64,000 nucleotides of DNA from Candidatus Gastranaerophilales bacterium (GTDB lineage: Bacteria; Cyanobacteriota; Vampirovibrionia; Gastranaerophilales; Gastranaerophilaceae). Of the stretch, positions 17,283-25,628 are shown in pieces (the stretch's first letter is position 1; each line of letters starts with the position of its first letter). The DNA lies in contig CALVEH010000003.1 in NCBI GenBank assembly GCA_944326545.1, positions 62,001 through 126,000 of the forward strand. The letters are read 5' to 3'. The notes under the pieces were generated by a model. The model saw only the letters and a list, made by a program, of their open reading frames with translations, had not been told where the DNA came from and ran no database searches. A program made the position numbers and the translations under genes.

Positions 17283-18148
17283 GGTTGTAAATCTTTTACA
17301 TAAGAAGCTATATCAATCCCTAGTTCATTGATTTTTTCATAATTATCAGACAACAACATTTTGGTATCTGAAGAGATAAAAATAACATTAGTAATATCAA
17401 TAACTCTTTCATCTAAATCAAAGAAAGCTTTGTAATATACCCTATCTGACTCATCGCCTTTATAAATCATTACATCCTTAAAATAGGAGTTATACAATTC
17501 CTTAAGCGAGCGGAAGAACGAATTATCCTTATGCTCAAAATCAGCACTGGAGCATAAGTTTGAAACAAACATCCCCTTATCGTTAAGAGAATGTTTTATC
17601 AAATTAAAATAATCATCACTCAAAAATCTCTCGTCTATACCATCATCGGATGCAACATCAACAACAATTAAGTCATATTTTTTAGAAGATTCTCTAAGAT
17701 AAACTAAGCCATCTTGTAAAATAAAGTTAACTTTATCTGACTTTTTAAAATTAAAATATTTTTGCGCTATATCAAAAATATTTTCTTCAATATCAACAAC
17801 ATCAATACAATTTAGGTTATCAAACAAAAATTCCCAGTCATTAACAATTTTTCCAGAGCCAAAACCAATTAATAAAATATTTTTTATTTTAGGATTAATC
17901 AAATATGGAATCGTAAAATAATTAATATAAGGCAAATTGCCTTTATATTTTGAAGTATTAATAAAACCAGCCTGATAAGTATCCTTATAATGTAAAAAGC
18001 GTCCTACTTCGTTTTCTATTACCTTTATATTATGAAAATCAGACTGTTTTTCATACAAAACTTTATCATCAAACTCTTTTTCGTTGATAATATCCAACAA
18101 TCTGTCATCAGGTTCATGAATGGCTAAATATTCAGGTATAATAATCAT
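17279..18148 (-). CDS. spermidine-synthase-like (SpeE-fold) protein
   Basis: 289 aa from the chosen ATG at 18148 (residue 22 of the longer ORF, because the upstream part overlaps rsmA and its promoter region). Rossmann-type methyltransferase fold: ILLIGFGSGKIVNDW (motif I), C-I-D-V-V-D-I-E-E (acidic ribose binder), LQDGLVYL, and YDLIVVDVASDDGI. This resembles polyamine aminopropyltransferases and their relatives. The N-terminal half has E-N-E-V-G-R-F-L-H-Y. Whether it makes spermidine is uncertain, and no decarboxylase genes are near. Confidence 0.65.
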   Translation of the reverse strand: MIIIPEYLAIHEPDDRLLDIINEKEFDDKVLYEKQSDFHNIKVIENEVGRFLHYKDTYQAGFINTSKYKGNLPYINYFTIPYLINPKIKNILLIGFGSGKIVNDWEFLFDNLNCIDVVDIEENIFDIAQKYFNFKKSDKVNFILQDGLVYLRESSKKYDLIVVDVASDDGIDERFLSDDYFNLIKHSLNDKGMFVSNLCSSADFEHKDNSFFRSLKELYNSYFKDVMIYKGDESDRVYYKAFFDLDERVIDITNVIFISSDTKMLLSDNYEKINELGIDIASYVKDLQP

Positions 18149-18186
18149 AGTTTTTATTGTATCATAGGCTAAAGAAAGATAATAAT

Positions 18187-19023
18187 ATGAGTGACTATTT
18201 TTTAAGAGCAAAACTATTTAAAACTAAAAAACGCCTTGGGCAAAACTTTCTTGTAGACGAATCAGTAATCGATAGAATAGTTCAAGAAGTTACCCCTGAT
18301 GACACAGTACTTGAAATCGGCCCGGGAGCAGGTTTTGTTACAGAAAACATTGTAAATAAGGCTAAAAAAGTTTACGCAGTCGAAATTGATGAAGATGCAA
18401 TCGAAGCACTTGCACACATTAGAACAAACAAATTCACTCTAATTCACAACGATATTTTAAAAACAAATCTAAAAGACTTAGAAGACACAACTTTTAAAGT
18501 CGTTGCAAATATACCATATTACATAACAAGCCCGATACTTGCACACTTGCTTGGTGAAATAGATGATTTAAACAACGACAACAGAAAAAGAATCTCTGAA
18601 ATCATACTAATGGTTCAGTGGGAAGTAGCCCAAAGACTTGTTGCAAATGAGAAATCCCCATCAAAACAATATGGATTATTATCGATATTAACTCAATTTA
18701 ATGCAGAGGTTGAACTTATTCAAAAAGTTGGAAAACGAAGCTTCTACCCTGCCCCAAAAGTTGATTCTGCATTGGTCAGAATAACAATCAACAAAGAACC
18801 TAAAGTAAAAGTAAACGACTACACGTTTTTAAAGAGAGTAGTAAAAGCTTGTTTTGCAACAAGAAGAAAAAATCTTAAAAACTCTCTTATAAATGGCGGT
18901 TTTTCAAAAGAATCCGTATCAAAAACACTCAGCAACTTAAATATAGAAGAAAACACCAGAGGTGAAACTCTATCTATACAAGAATTTGCAAAACTATCAG
19001 AAGAACTGAAAAATAATCAATAG
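18187..19023 (+). CDS. rsmA: 16S rRNA (adenine1518/1519-N6)-dimethyltransferase
   Basis: 278 aa (KsgA). Dimethylates two adjacent adenines near the 3' end of 16S rRNA late in 30S assembly. KKRLGQNFLVDE, the SAM motif EIGPGAGFVTE, and the catalytic NIPYYITSPI are all present. The ATG at 18187 is preferred over an upstream in-frame TTG because AAAGAAAG precedes it. Followed by ispE after 14 bases, a common rsmA-ispE pairing. Confidence 0.95.
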   Translation: MSDYFLRAKLFKTKKRLGQNFLVDESVIDRIVQEVTPDDTVLEIGPGAGFVTENIVNKAKKVYAVEIDEDAIEALAHIRTNKFTLIHNDILKTNLKDLEDTTFKVVANIPYYITSPILAHLLGEIDDLNNDNRKRISEIILMVQWEVAQRLVANEKSPSKQYGLLSILTQFNAEVELIQKVGKRSFYPAPKVDSALVRITINKEPKVKVNDYTFLKRVVKACFATRRKNLKNSLINGGFSKESVSKTLSNLNIEENTRGETLSIQEFAKLSEELKNNQ

Positions 19024-19037
19024 TTGAGGTCTAACAA

Positions 19038-19886
19038 ATGGAAGAAATAAAAAGTATAAAACTTGCTGCTCCTGCAAAAATCAATCTTACTTTAGAAGTT
19101 TTAAACCAACGTGAAGACGGCTACCACAACATAAAAAGCATTATGCAAGCAATAAGTTTGTATGACTACATAACAATCACAATAAAAGACTCTCACGAAA
19201 ACTCAATAAAACTATCAGGCAGTTCTACACAAATTCCATACGATAACAAAAATTTAGTATACAAAGCTGCTGAAAAATTTATAAACAAAGCAAATATCAA
19301 AAATAAAGAAATTGAAATATATATAGAAAAAAATATTCCAATAGAAGCAGGGCTAGCTGGTGGAAGTACTGATGCAGCTGCAACATTTTACGGATTAAAT
19401 GAGGTATTTAATTCACCATTACAAGAAGAAGATTTGGAAAGCCTATGCGCGTCTATTGGCTCAGACTTAAACTTTTGCCTACACGGCGGAACTGCTATCT
19501 GTTCAGGCAGAGGAGAACAAACAGAAAGAATAAATACAACAAGTAACTATGTAACACTAATAAAGCCTATCGGATACGGAATTTCTGCAAAGGAAGCTTA
19601 CAAAAAATTTGCATTATCTGAAAAACCCACAATCAAAAATTTTACAGAAAAAATGGCAGAAAGCTTTGACACAAAGTTCTTATACAACAGTCTGGAGTTA
19701 GCTTTGCTAACAGACTACAAAGAACTTGCACAAATTAAAGAATTATTACCAGAAGCCCTTATGAGCGGCTCAGGCCCAACTTTCTTTATACTGGAAAGAT
19801 ACTCTCCTGTGGAATTTGACAGTTCAAAATTCCTTGTAATTGAAGACTTACATTTTATACCTGATGGAATAAAAATTGTTAAATAA
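19038..19886 (+). CDS. ispE: 4-diphosphocytidyl-2-C-methyl-D-erythritol kinase
   Basis: 282 aa GHMP kinase of the MEP isoprenoid pathway. APAKINLTLEV at the N-terminus, the ATP-binding A-G-L-A-G-G-S-T-D-A-A-A, and SGSGPTFF near the C-terminus define the family. TGAGG lies before the ATG. Likely co-transcribed with rsmA. It indicates isoprenoid synthesis via MEP, as in cyanobacteria and most diderms. Confidence 0.95.
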   Translation: MEEIKSIKLAAPAKINLTLEVLNQREDGYHNIKSIMQAISLYDYITITIKDSHENSIKLSGSSTQIPYDNKNLVYKAAEKFINKANIKNKEIEIYIEKNIPIEAGLAGGSTDAAATFYGLNEVFNSPLQEEDLESLCASIGSDLNFCLHGGTAICSGRGEQTERINTTSNYVTLIKPIGYGISAKEAYKKFALSEKPTIKNFTEKMAESFDTKFLYNSLELALLTDYKELAQIKELLPEALMSGSGPTFFILERYSPVEFDSSKFLVIEDLHFIPDGIKIVK

Positions 19887-19894
19887 TGTAAACA

Positions 19895-19995
19895 TATAAG
19901 ACATAATCTATTAAGTTTATCTGCAAAAAACCGATAACTAGTATGGAAGTCAAAATCTTTCAAGATAGTTAACAGGGACTCGTTGTTGTCTTATA
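19895..19995 (+). promoter_or_regulatory. structured leader just upstream of a small gene
   Basis: TATAAGACA (19895-19903) pairs perfectly with TGTCTTATA (19987-19995). Inside, TAACTA (19935-19940) pairs with TAGTTA (19966-19971), and ATCTT/AAGAT forms a hairpin. The outer stem ends two bases before the AAGGAG of the next gene, so folding could affect translation. I do not recognise a known riboswitch class. Confidence 0.4.
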
Positions 19996-20008
19996 AAAGG
20001 AGATAATC

Positions 20009-20362
20009 ATGCAGGTAAACAGATTAAGTTTGGGATTGCAAGAAGCTTTAAAAATAGCATCTAATTACAACACAGCAAGGAGTGATACATTATTTGAACA
20101 AAATTTATATGGAACAAACGGTGAAAAAATAGATTTTAGTAATCTTAATATCGATGATCTAAATATAACAGAAGATCAAATACAAAACTTGCTACAAATG
20201 TTTGCCGATGAGATTATAGCAGTATTTGGAGGCGAAATCCCAGGCATTAACCCAAACAACAATCAACCCAAAAACACTCCTGGACAAACAACAGATAACG
20301 ACCAAACATCTGACAATGGGCAGTCACAAGGAGGAAACACTCCAACCGTATTTACAGCATAA
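20009..20362 (+). CDS. hypothetical protein with Asn/Gln/Thr-rich tail
   Basis: 117 aa. The first ~75 residues form a small helical domain (MQVNRLSLGLQEALKIASNY ... DQIQNLLQMFADEIIAVFGGE). The rest is low-complexity N/P/Q/G/T. No signal peptide. A strong AAGGAG lies before the ATG, and a potential structured leader is directly upstream. A perfect terminator overlaps the stop codon. Not recognised. Confidence 0.65.
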   Translation: MQVNRLSLGLQEALKIASNYNTARSDTLFEQNLYGTNGEKIDFSNLNIDDLNITEDQIQNLLQMFADEIIAVFGGEIPGINPNNNQPKNTPGQTTDNDQTSDNGQSQGGNTPTVFTA

Positions 20363-20389
20363 AAAAAGCCTCTAGATAGAGGCTTTTTT
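20361..20389 (+). terminator. intrinsic terminator
   Basis: AAAAAAGCCTCTA / TAGAGGCTTTTTT, 13 bp. The drawn loop is only two bases, so the last pairs probably open. Usable in both directions between convergent genes. Confidence 0.88.
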
Positions 20390-20405
20390 ATTACATTTTT
20401 TCTAA

Positions 20406-20774
20406 TTACATAGAATAAGTAATTAAAGCTTTAACAGAACGAGCCGTATCTTTAATATCTTGTTTTTGTTCTTCTGAATTCATTGTTTCTTCTAAAACTT
20501 TCAAAACTTCAGATTTATCATTCAAAGAAAGAATTTCGTTAATAGAGCTCATTGCAACTCTAGCACTCAAGTCATTGATACCTTTGCCGCTTTTTGCAAC
20601 AACTACTTTTAAAGAATCAGTTGTATTCTTCTTAATAAGTGCATGTGCAGTTTTTTCTCTGATTTCATCAATTTCTGAGTTAGTACCAATTTCTTCAAGA
20701 ATAGAAACTGATTTTGGATCTTCGTGTCTTGATAAAGCTTCAATAATATTGTCTAATTTATTTATAGTTTTCAT
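20406..20774 (-). CDS. HEAT-repeat-like helical protein
   Basis: 122 aa from ATG 20774. Entirely helical, with repeating units such as N-I-I-E-A-L-S-R-H-E-D-P-K-S-V-S-I-L and R-E-K-T-A-H-A-L-I-K-K-N-T-T-D-S-L-K-V-V, spaced like HEAT/PBS-lyase repeats (protein-protein interaction). It starts 7 bases after the stop of the upstream S/N-F-K-G protein, so the two form an operon and may work together. No catalytic motif. Confidence 0.6.
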   Translation of the reverse strand: MKTINKLDNIIEALSRHEDPKSVSILEEIGTNSEIDEIREKTAHALIKKNTTDSLKVVVAKSGKGINDLSARVAMSSINEILSLNDKSEVLKVLEETMNSEEQKQDIKDTARSVKALITYSM

Positions 20775-20781
20775 TGGCAAC

Positions 20782-21267
20782 CTACGCTTTCAAACTTTCT
20801 TTATAAGTAGCATGTTCAAGAGCAAACATAGCATGCAAATCATCTACAGGTCGTTTCAATAGATTGTTAACACTATATTGATTATTAAACTTAGAAGAAA
20901 TAGACTCAGCTAATCCTTTAAAATCAAGTGTGATTTCAGTATTTTTAGCTTTTTCCCATGAATTAGCTATTGTATCTTTTACTTGTCTGCCAAAAGAAAT
21001 AATAGAATTAATTCTAGAACGGAAGGCCTCATTAAAAGAGTTCATGCTACCTACAACAGCACTTGCAACCATTTTTGACTTACCAGTAACAGCTGCAAAT
21101 GGGTTAGAAATTGTGTTGTTAGCTTCTTTTGCTTTAGATGATTCAAAAACATCTGATGTCAAAACATTACCTTTGAAATTAATTCCAAAAGGATTTGAGT
21201 GAACTTCCTGTCTTTCTTCTTTAGAAAGTGGCTTGAACAGTGTAAAATTAGATTGTGTAATTTTCAT
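20782..21267 (-). CDS. hypothetical protein carrying the N-terminal N-F-K-G motif
   Basis: 161 aa. Starts MKITQSNFTLF and has INFKGNVLTSDVFE (F31), a segment that closely resembles SFKAGLESDVFE in the protein at 35831-36589. The remainder is helical and amphipathic; no signal peptide. AAGGAAGG precedes the ATG. In an operon with a HEAT-like gene. Function unknown. The shared motif suggests common localisation or processing. Confidence 0.6.
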   Translation of the reverse strand: MKITQSNFTLFKPLSKEERQEVHSNPFGINFKGNVLTSDVFESSKAKEANNTISNPFAAVTGKSKMVASAVVGSMNSFNEAFRSRINSIISFGRQVKDTIANSWEKAKNTEITLDFKGLAESISSKFNNQYSVNNLLKRPVDDLHAMFALEHATYKESLKA

Positions 21268-21409
21268 CTCTTACTTGCCTTCCTTATTTAATTATTGATA
21301 CTCATAACTTTTTAAATTAGAATACCTTATTAAATTACCATTATAAGAGAACAACATAATCATCTTTATAGAGGATTTATCACACATTTTTTACAACTTT
21401 AGTATAAAT

Positions 21410-22156
21410 CTAACCAGCACTCAAACCCGCACAGAGACTAATACTTTGTGCAGTCATGCCTTTTGCTTCTTCTGAGATTAAATATTTAACAAAACATGCA
21501 ATTTCCTCCGGCTGAATGAATCTTTTTTGAGGAATCATATCAATTTCTTCTTGATAGCTAAAATCGCTTTCCAACACAGCATTTTCAGCTAATTGAGTAT
21601 CTACCCAACCCGGATTTATCGTGTTAACTGTTATATTATTTTCTGCAAGCTCAAGCGCTAAAGCTTTAGTAAAACCTATCAAAGCCGATTTAGTCATTGA
21701 ATATAAAGAAGCATTAGCTTCTCCAACAACACCGCTAATAGAGCCAATATTAACGATTCGTCCCCAATTATTAGCTTTCATATATCCTACAGCATACTTA
21801 CTCAGTAGATATACAGCCTTAATATTAAGGTTGAGCAAATTGTCGATATCAGATTCATTAGACTTTTCAACAGGAGAGTACACATAACCGCCTGCATTAT
21901 TCACAAGAATATCAATCGAACCAGCAGCGTTAACAACCTGCTCTATCAATTTATGACACTCAACTGCATTAGTTAAATCCGCAACAAAAAAACCTGATGC
22001 GCCAATTTCTTTTGCTGTTTCTTCTAACTGTTCTGCATTTCTAGCACAAATATACACTTGATAGTCACAACCAGAAAGCTCTTTTGCTATAGCTTTACCA
22101 ATACCTCTAGAAGCACCTGTTACAAGAACAACCTTATTCTTCTTTTGATTTTTCAT
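21410..22156 (-). CDS. short-chain dehydrogenase/reductase, FabG-like
   Basis: 248 aa Rossmann-fold NAD(P)-dependent oxidoreductase. Cofactor motif TGASRGIGKAIA, NNAGG, catalytic Ser in IGSISG and Y-x-x-x-K in ASLYSMTKSAL. Resembles 3-oxoacyl-ACP reductase, but the C-terminal end (S-I-S-L-C-A-G-L) differs from the usual D-G-G, so an acetoacetyl-CoA or sugar reductase role is also possible. Its start overlaps the upstream R-W-Y-D-K repeat gene by 23 bases, indicating one transcript. Confidence 0.8.
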   Translation of the reverse strand: MKNQKKNKVVLVTGASRGIGKAIAKELSGCDYQVYICARNAEQLEETAKEIGASGFFVADLTNAVECHKLIEQVVNAAGSIDILVNNAGGYVYSPVEKSNESDIDNLLNLNIKAVYLLSKYAVGYMKANNWGRIVNIGSISGVVGEANASLYSMTKSALIGFTKALALELAENNITVNTINPGWVDTQLAENAVLESDFSYQEEIDMIPQKRFIQPEEIACFVKYLISEEAKGMTAQSISLCAGLSAG

Positions 22157-22475
22157 AATTATATTCCGTTAAAATCTGAACAATGGATTCCATTATAAGA
22201 GAAATTATCTCTTTTCTCTGTGCATCATCTAAATTTTTTATTATTTCTACTGCAGAATGAAGAGAAATATTTTTGTCATACCAACGTTTATACTCAGTAA
22301 TTTTATTTTCGTTTAAAAGAGAAATTTCTCCATCAGTATTGGTTTTTAGCTCTGAAAGTATAATTTGAATTAAATCTTGTGCAACTTCATCTCTAACATC
22401 TTCATTCAATGACTCTAAAAAAGCCATTAAACTACTTAAATCAGGATCTTTGTCATACCAACGGACATACTTCAT
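22134..22475 (-). CDS. small protein built of two R-W-Y-D-K repeats
   Basis: 113 aa made of an internal duplication. Repeat 1 begins VRWYDKDPDLSSLMAFLESL and repeat 2 begins KRWYDKNISLHSAVEIIKNL. Each is followed by a helix of the type E-I-I-x-L-I-x-x-I-I-Q-I-L. No signal peptide or catalytic motif. Overlaps and precedes the SDR gene in the same operon, so it may be an accessory or regulator of that pathway. Weak ribosome binding site (AGAAG). Confidence 0.6.
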   Translation of the reverse strand: MKYVRWYDKDPDLSSLMAFLESLNEDVRDEVAQDLIQIILSELKTNTDGEISLLNENKITEYKRWYDKNISLHSAVEIIKNLDDAQRKEIISLIMESIVQILTEYNYEKSKEE

Positions 22476-22644
22476 CTTCTATTCACCAAATAAATATTTA
22501 AAATTTTAATCTTCAAAAACATCATTAAAATATCATATTTTTAAAAGCTAGTAAAGAATAGCTAAAAATTAGCCTAGATCCAGAAAAGAAATAGCAATAC
22601 CTATTATTTTACTTTTTAGCATTTATGTTATCTAATAAAAGTAG

Positions 22645-23640
22645 ATGAAAATAAGTTCAACCACATATAAAAACACACCATCTTTTAAAGGGATATATAA
22701 CAACAAACTGCTTTTAAAAAGCCTAAAGTTTGCTGCTGATTATCCTGCTATATTTTCTGGCACAGTATCACTTGGTCTATCGACTATTGTAAGACCACTT
22801 GCCATATTAACAACACCAAAAACAGACAAAGAAAACAGGAACTACGCCTGCGCAAAATCATTGGCTTCAAATGCAATAGGCTACGCCATTATGGCAGCAG
22901 CGACACTACCAGTGAGCAATGCTGTGATAAAAATAGATAAAGCCCCACAAAAATATATTTCAAAACAAACAATTAACACCCTAAAAGGTAATTCTAAAGA
23001 GCTTTTAAACTCCAAAGTTTATCAATTTGCAACGCAACTTTTCAAACTTGGCCTCGGATTTGTAATAGCGGTTCCAAAGTCTATACTGACATGTTTGTTA
23101 ATTCCACCAATTATGACGCTATTCTTTAAAGATACAAAACAAGAACCCAAAAGAGTAAAACTACACAAAAATATATCTTTCAAAGGGCTTTATAACGAGG
23201 CAACAGAGCATATAGCAAAGGGAATAGGAAAACTACTAAACAAAAAGCTATTACAAAAAATAGCAGCAAAATACGCAGATACGAACTTTGCTCAACATAT
23301 AATGAATGCTACAGACGTATTGCTAACAGGAACATTTATACAACAAGCAGCTAAAAGCAAAAAAATCAAAAATGAAAGAAAAAAAGCCTTAATATATAAT
23401 TCAGCAATATCAACTGGATTAAGTATTGCAGGGGGATATGCAATAAACCACTATACCAAAAATCACACAGAAAAATTTATAAAGAAATTCTCCGAAATAA
23501 ACAAAGAATCTCCTTTGCTGGAAAAATATCTTGAAGGAATAAAAATAGCAAAACCTGTAATAATACTCGGCGGAATATATTATATTGCAATACCTATTAT
23601 TTCAACATTTCTGGCAGATAAAGCAGAAAAGAAATTTTAA
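22645..23640 (+). CDS. membrane-associated protein with two S-F-K-G motifs
   Basis: 331 aa. Starts MKISSTTYKNTPSFKG (F14) and has a second ISFKGLYNEA at F179, where a new domain seems to begin. The first half has the segment TTPKTDKENRNYACAKS followed by hydrophobic helices; the second half is basic and hydrophobic. No cleavable signal peptide. No Shine-Dalgarno; ATG follows an AT-rich promoter-like stretch. Likely lineage-specific and multi-copy, distantly reminiscent of the 841-aa protein at 47381. Function unknown. Confidence 0.6.
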   Translation: MKISSTTYKNTPSFKGIYNNKLLLKSLKFAADYPAIFSGTVSLGLSTIVRPLAILTTPKTDKENRNYACAKSLASNAIGYAIMAAATLPVSNAVIKIDKAPQKYISKQTINTLKGNSKELLNSKVYQFATQLFKLGLGFVIAVPKSILTCLLIPPIMTLFFKDTKQEPKRVKLHKNISFKGLYNEATEHIAKGIGKLLNKKLLQKIAAKYADTNFAQHIMNATDVLLTGTFIQQAAKSKKIKNERKKALIYNSAISTGLSIAGGYAINHYTKNHTEKFIKKFSEINKESPLLEKYLEGIKIAKPVIILGGIYYIAIPIISTFLADKAEKKF

Positions 23641-23724
23641 TATATAAAGCTTTATTAAGAAACACTACAAAATGCAACTACTCCTGTTATATAATAAGAC
23701 TAACTTAGATTTAGGAGTATTAGT

Positions 23725-24618
23725 ATGAAAAAATTATTAACTTGTTTTTTATGTGTATCAGCGCTTTTAGTTACAGGGCTATCATCCGATGCTAAAAAAG
23801 CAAAGCAACCGAAACAAGAACAGTCACAAATGAAAGATGCAAGATTCTACTACAATGAAGGCATAAGATACGAACAGCACAACAACAAAGAAGGAGCTAT
23901 TGATGTTTATGCCAAAGCTGTTGAATTAGAGCCTAATTTTGATGCAGCAAGAATCGCTAAAGCTCAGTTGTCATATTTTTATGGCAGATATGAAGAAGCT
24001 CTTGCAGATTTTGAATACTTAGAAACACGCCCGGGATATGGAGCCGGCGCATTTTTTGATTCTAGAATCGACTGCCGATTAAAACTTGGTCAGTATGATA
24101 AAGCACTTGACGATATGTACGAAGTTATACTTGCATACTGCGGTCAAGTAAAAGTTTACAAACAAATGCAAGAAATAGTTGCACAACATCCTGAATTAGC
24201 ATACAAACTTAAACCTGAAGCTCATAAGGATTTGATAGAAAAATACAAAGACAATGCAAAAATAATGAGAGACTATGCTAGAACATTTAAAGATGCTAGA
24301 AACAATATAAATGAACCTGAAATGTACGACTTCTTTATGGGAATTGCAATAGCTTTAAACCCAGAAACACTTAACACTGAATGGGACGGTACAGTTGAAA
24401 TGGGCAGCACAGTATACAGAAAATCACCATCAGGCAACGAAGAAGTAACAGAAGTAAAAGTAAACAGTAAACAAGATTCTACAGCTAAAGAATCTGCTAA
24501 TAATCAAGAAACAGCAGAAGAAGATACAACTCTTGAAGAAGCTGAACAAGAAATTATTGATAACCAAGACGAAAATTTAGATTCTGAAGAAAATCAAGAA
24601 GAAACAAATAAAAAATAA
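23725..24618 (+). CDS. secreted TPR-repeat protein with acidic tail
   Basis: 297 aa. Signal peptide (MKKLLTCFLCVSALLVTGLS), then at least two to three TPR units: YYNEGIRYEQHNNKEGAIDVY, A-K-A-Q-L-S-Y-F-Y-G-R-Y-E-E-A-L-A-D-F, and DCRLKLGQYDKALDDMY. The last ~60 residues are Glu-rich and probably disordered. A periplasmic interaction scaffold is likely. GGAG lies before the ATG, and TATAAT at 23690-23695 is a plausible -10. Confidence 0.7.
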   Translation: MKKLLTCFLCVSALLVTGLSSDAKKAKQPKQEQSQMKDARFYYNEGIRYEQHNNKEGAIDVYAKAVELEPNFDAARIAKAQLSYFYGRYEEALADFEYLETRPGYGAGAFFDSRIDCRLKLGQYDKALDDMYEVILAYCGQVKVYKQMQEIVAQHPELAYKLKPEAHKDLIEKYKDNAKIMRDYARTFKDARNNINEPEMYDFFMGIAIALNPETLNTEWDGTVEMGSTVYRKSPSGNEEVTEVKVNSKQDSTAKESANNQETAEEDTTLEEAEQEIIDNQDENLDSEENQEETNKK

Positions 24619-24637
24619 AAAATATTAAAAATAATAG

Positions 24638-24666
24638 AAAAGCCTCATTTTTCAATGGGGCTTTTT
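24638..24666 (+). terminator. intrinsic terminator
   Basis: AAAAGCCTCATT / AATGGGGCTTTT with a T-run, between two convergent genes. Confidence 0.85.
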
Positions 24667-24677
24667 ATTACTCATTA

Positions 24678-25520
24678 TTAATGTCCATAAAAATTCCATT
24701 TAAGACGAACTCCAACCTCTTTATAAGTTGTTGAACCATAAGCACCAACAGACAAATATGAGTTATCTTTAAGTTTTGAACGATAATCGACCTCAAAAGC
24801 TGCATCACTTTTAAACCAAGAAGCATTTGCTCTTACGCAAGAGTTTTTATCAATTTGTTGAGAATACCCAACAGATAAACCTGGGTTGTCTTTATTTAAA
24901 TAGGCTCTTGCATCAAATGAGCTTTTGGGCATCTCATATCTGGATGACATCTGTAGAGTATTATCGAAAGGCTCATACTCAACAGCACCCTTAAAAGTCG
25001 TACGGCCACCATTTGTAGAATTTTTAACTTTTAATCCAACCGATTTATCAAAATAATCAACGGAGGTTCCGCACTCAAAAGACGGAGAAAATTTCTTTAT
25101 TACATCAAATTCATCAAGAGATACATCATATTTTAAATCTTTAAAAAAAGTTGATTTTTTCTGAATAGACGGAGTTTCTGGTCTAAAGACAGCATCAGCT
25201 GCTGTATTAGTTTTTCTTTTTATTTGATGTTCTACAGCTTCATTTGTTAGCACAGGAGCAGTATTAGTTTCATTTAAATAATCAGGAGCAACTGCCTTTT
25301 TCTTAGAAAAAAGTTTTTTAGCACCATCACCAACAACTTCTAATACATCACGGCCTTGTTTTTCGAGAGAAGATAATTCATCAGAATAAGATTTCATTGC
25401 AGCATCAACTAACATGTCATCGCCATTTTTATCTGACAAAACATCAAAAAATGCTTTAAAATTATCGCCATTATTCGGCTTATTAAACTCTTTTTTCTCT
25501 CTGTCTTTGTTATTTGGCAT
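24678..25520 (-). CDS. hypothetical protein with beta-strand-rich C-terminal half
   Basis: 280 aa. The N-terminal ~130 residues are polar and helical without a signal peptide. The C-terminal ~150 show alternating polar/hydrophobic strands (S-V-D-Y-F-D-K-S-V-G-L-K-V-K, S-S-R-Y-E-M-P, VGYSQQIDKN, VRLKWNFYGH), resembling a beta-barrel or beta-meander. The aromatic terminal strand recalls outer-membrane proteins, but no export signal is visible, so location is unclear. GGAG before the ATG. Unrecognised. Confidence 0.55.
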   Translation of the reverse strand: MPNNKDREKKEFNKPNNGDNFKAFFDVLSDKNGDDMLVDAAMKSYSDELSSLEKQGRDVLEVVGDGAKKLFSKKKAVAPDYLNETNTAPVLTNEAVEHQIKRKTNTAADAVFRPETPSIQKKSTFFKDLKYDVSLDEFDVIKKFSPSFECGTSVDYFDKSVGLKVKNSTNGGRTTFKGAVEYEPFDNTLQMSSRYEMPKSSFDARAYLNKDNPGLSVGYSQQIDKNSCVRANASWFKSDAAFEVDYRSKLKDNSYLSVGAYGSTTYKEVGVRLKWNFYGH

Positions 25521-25628
25521 AGTATCTCCGTGTATATATATAAAGTATTTACAAACACAAAAATTGCCTATAAAAGCACAAAATTTTTATGATAAAATAT
25601 AATGGCTATACATTATAGAAGCTTCGAG

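Noticed and set aside
19895-19995. Known riboswitch (SAM, TPP, c-di-GMP) in the structured leader
   Set aside because: None of the conserved core sequences of these classes is present.
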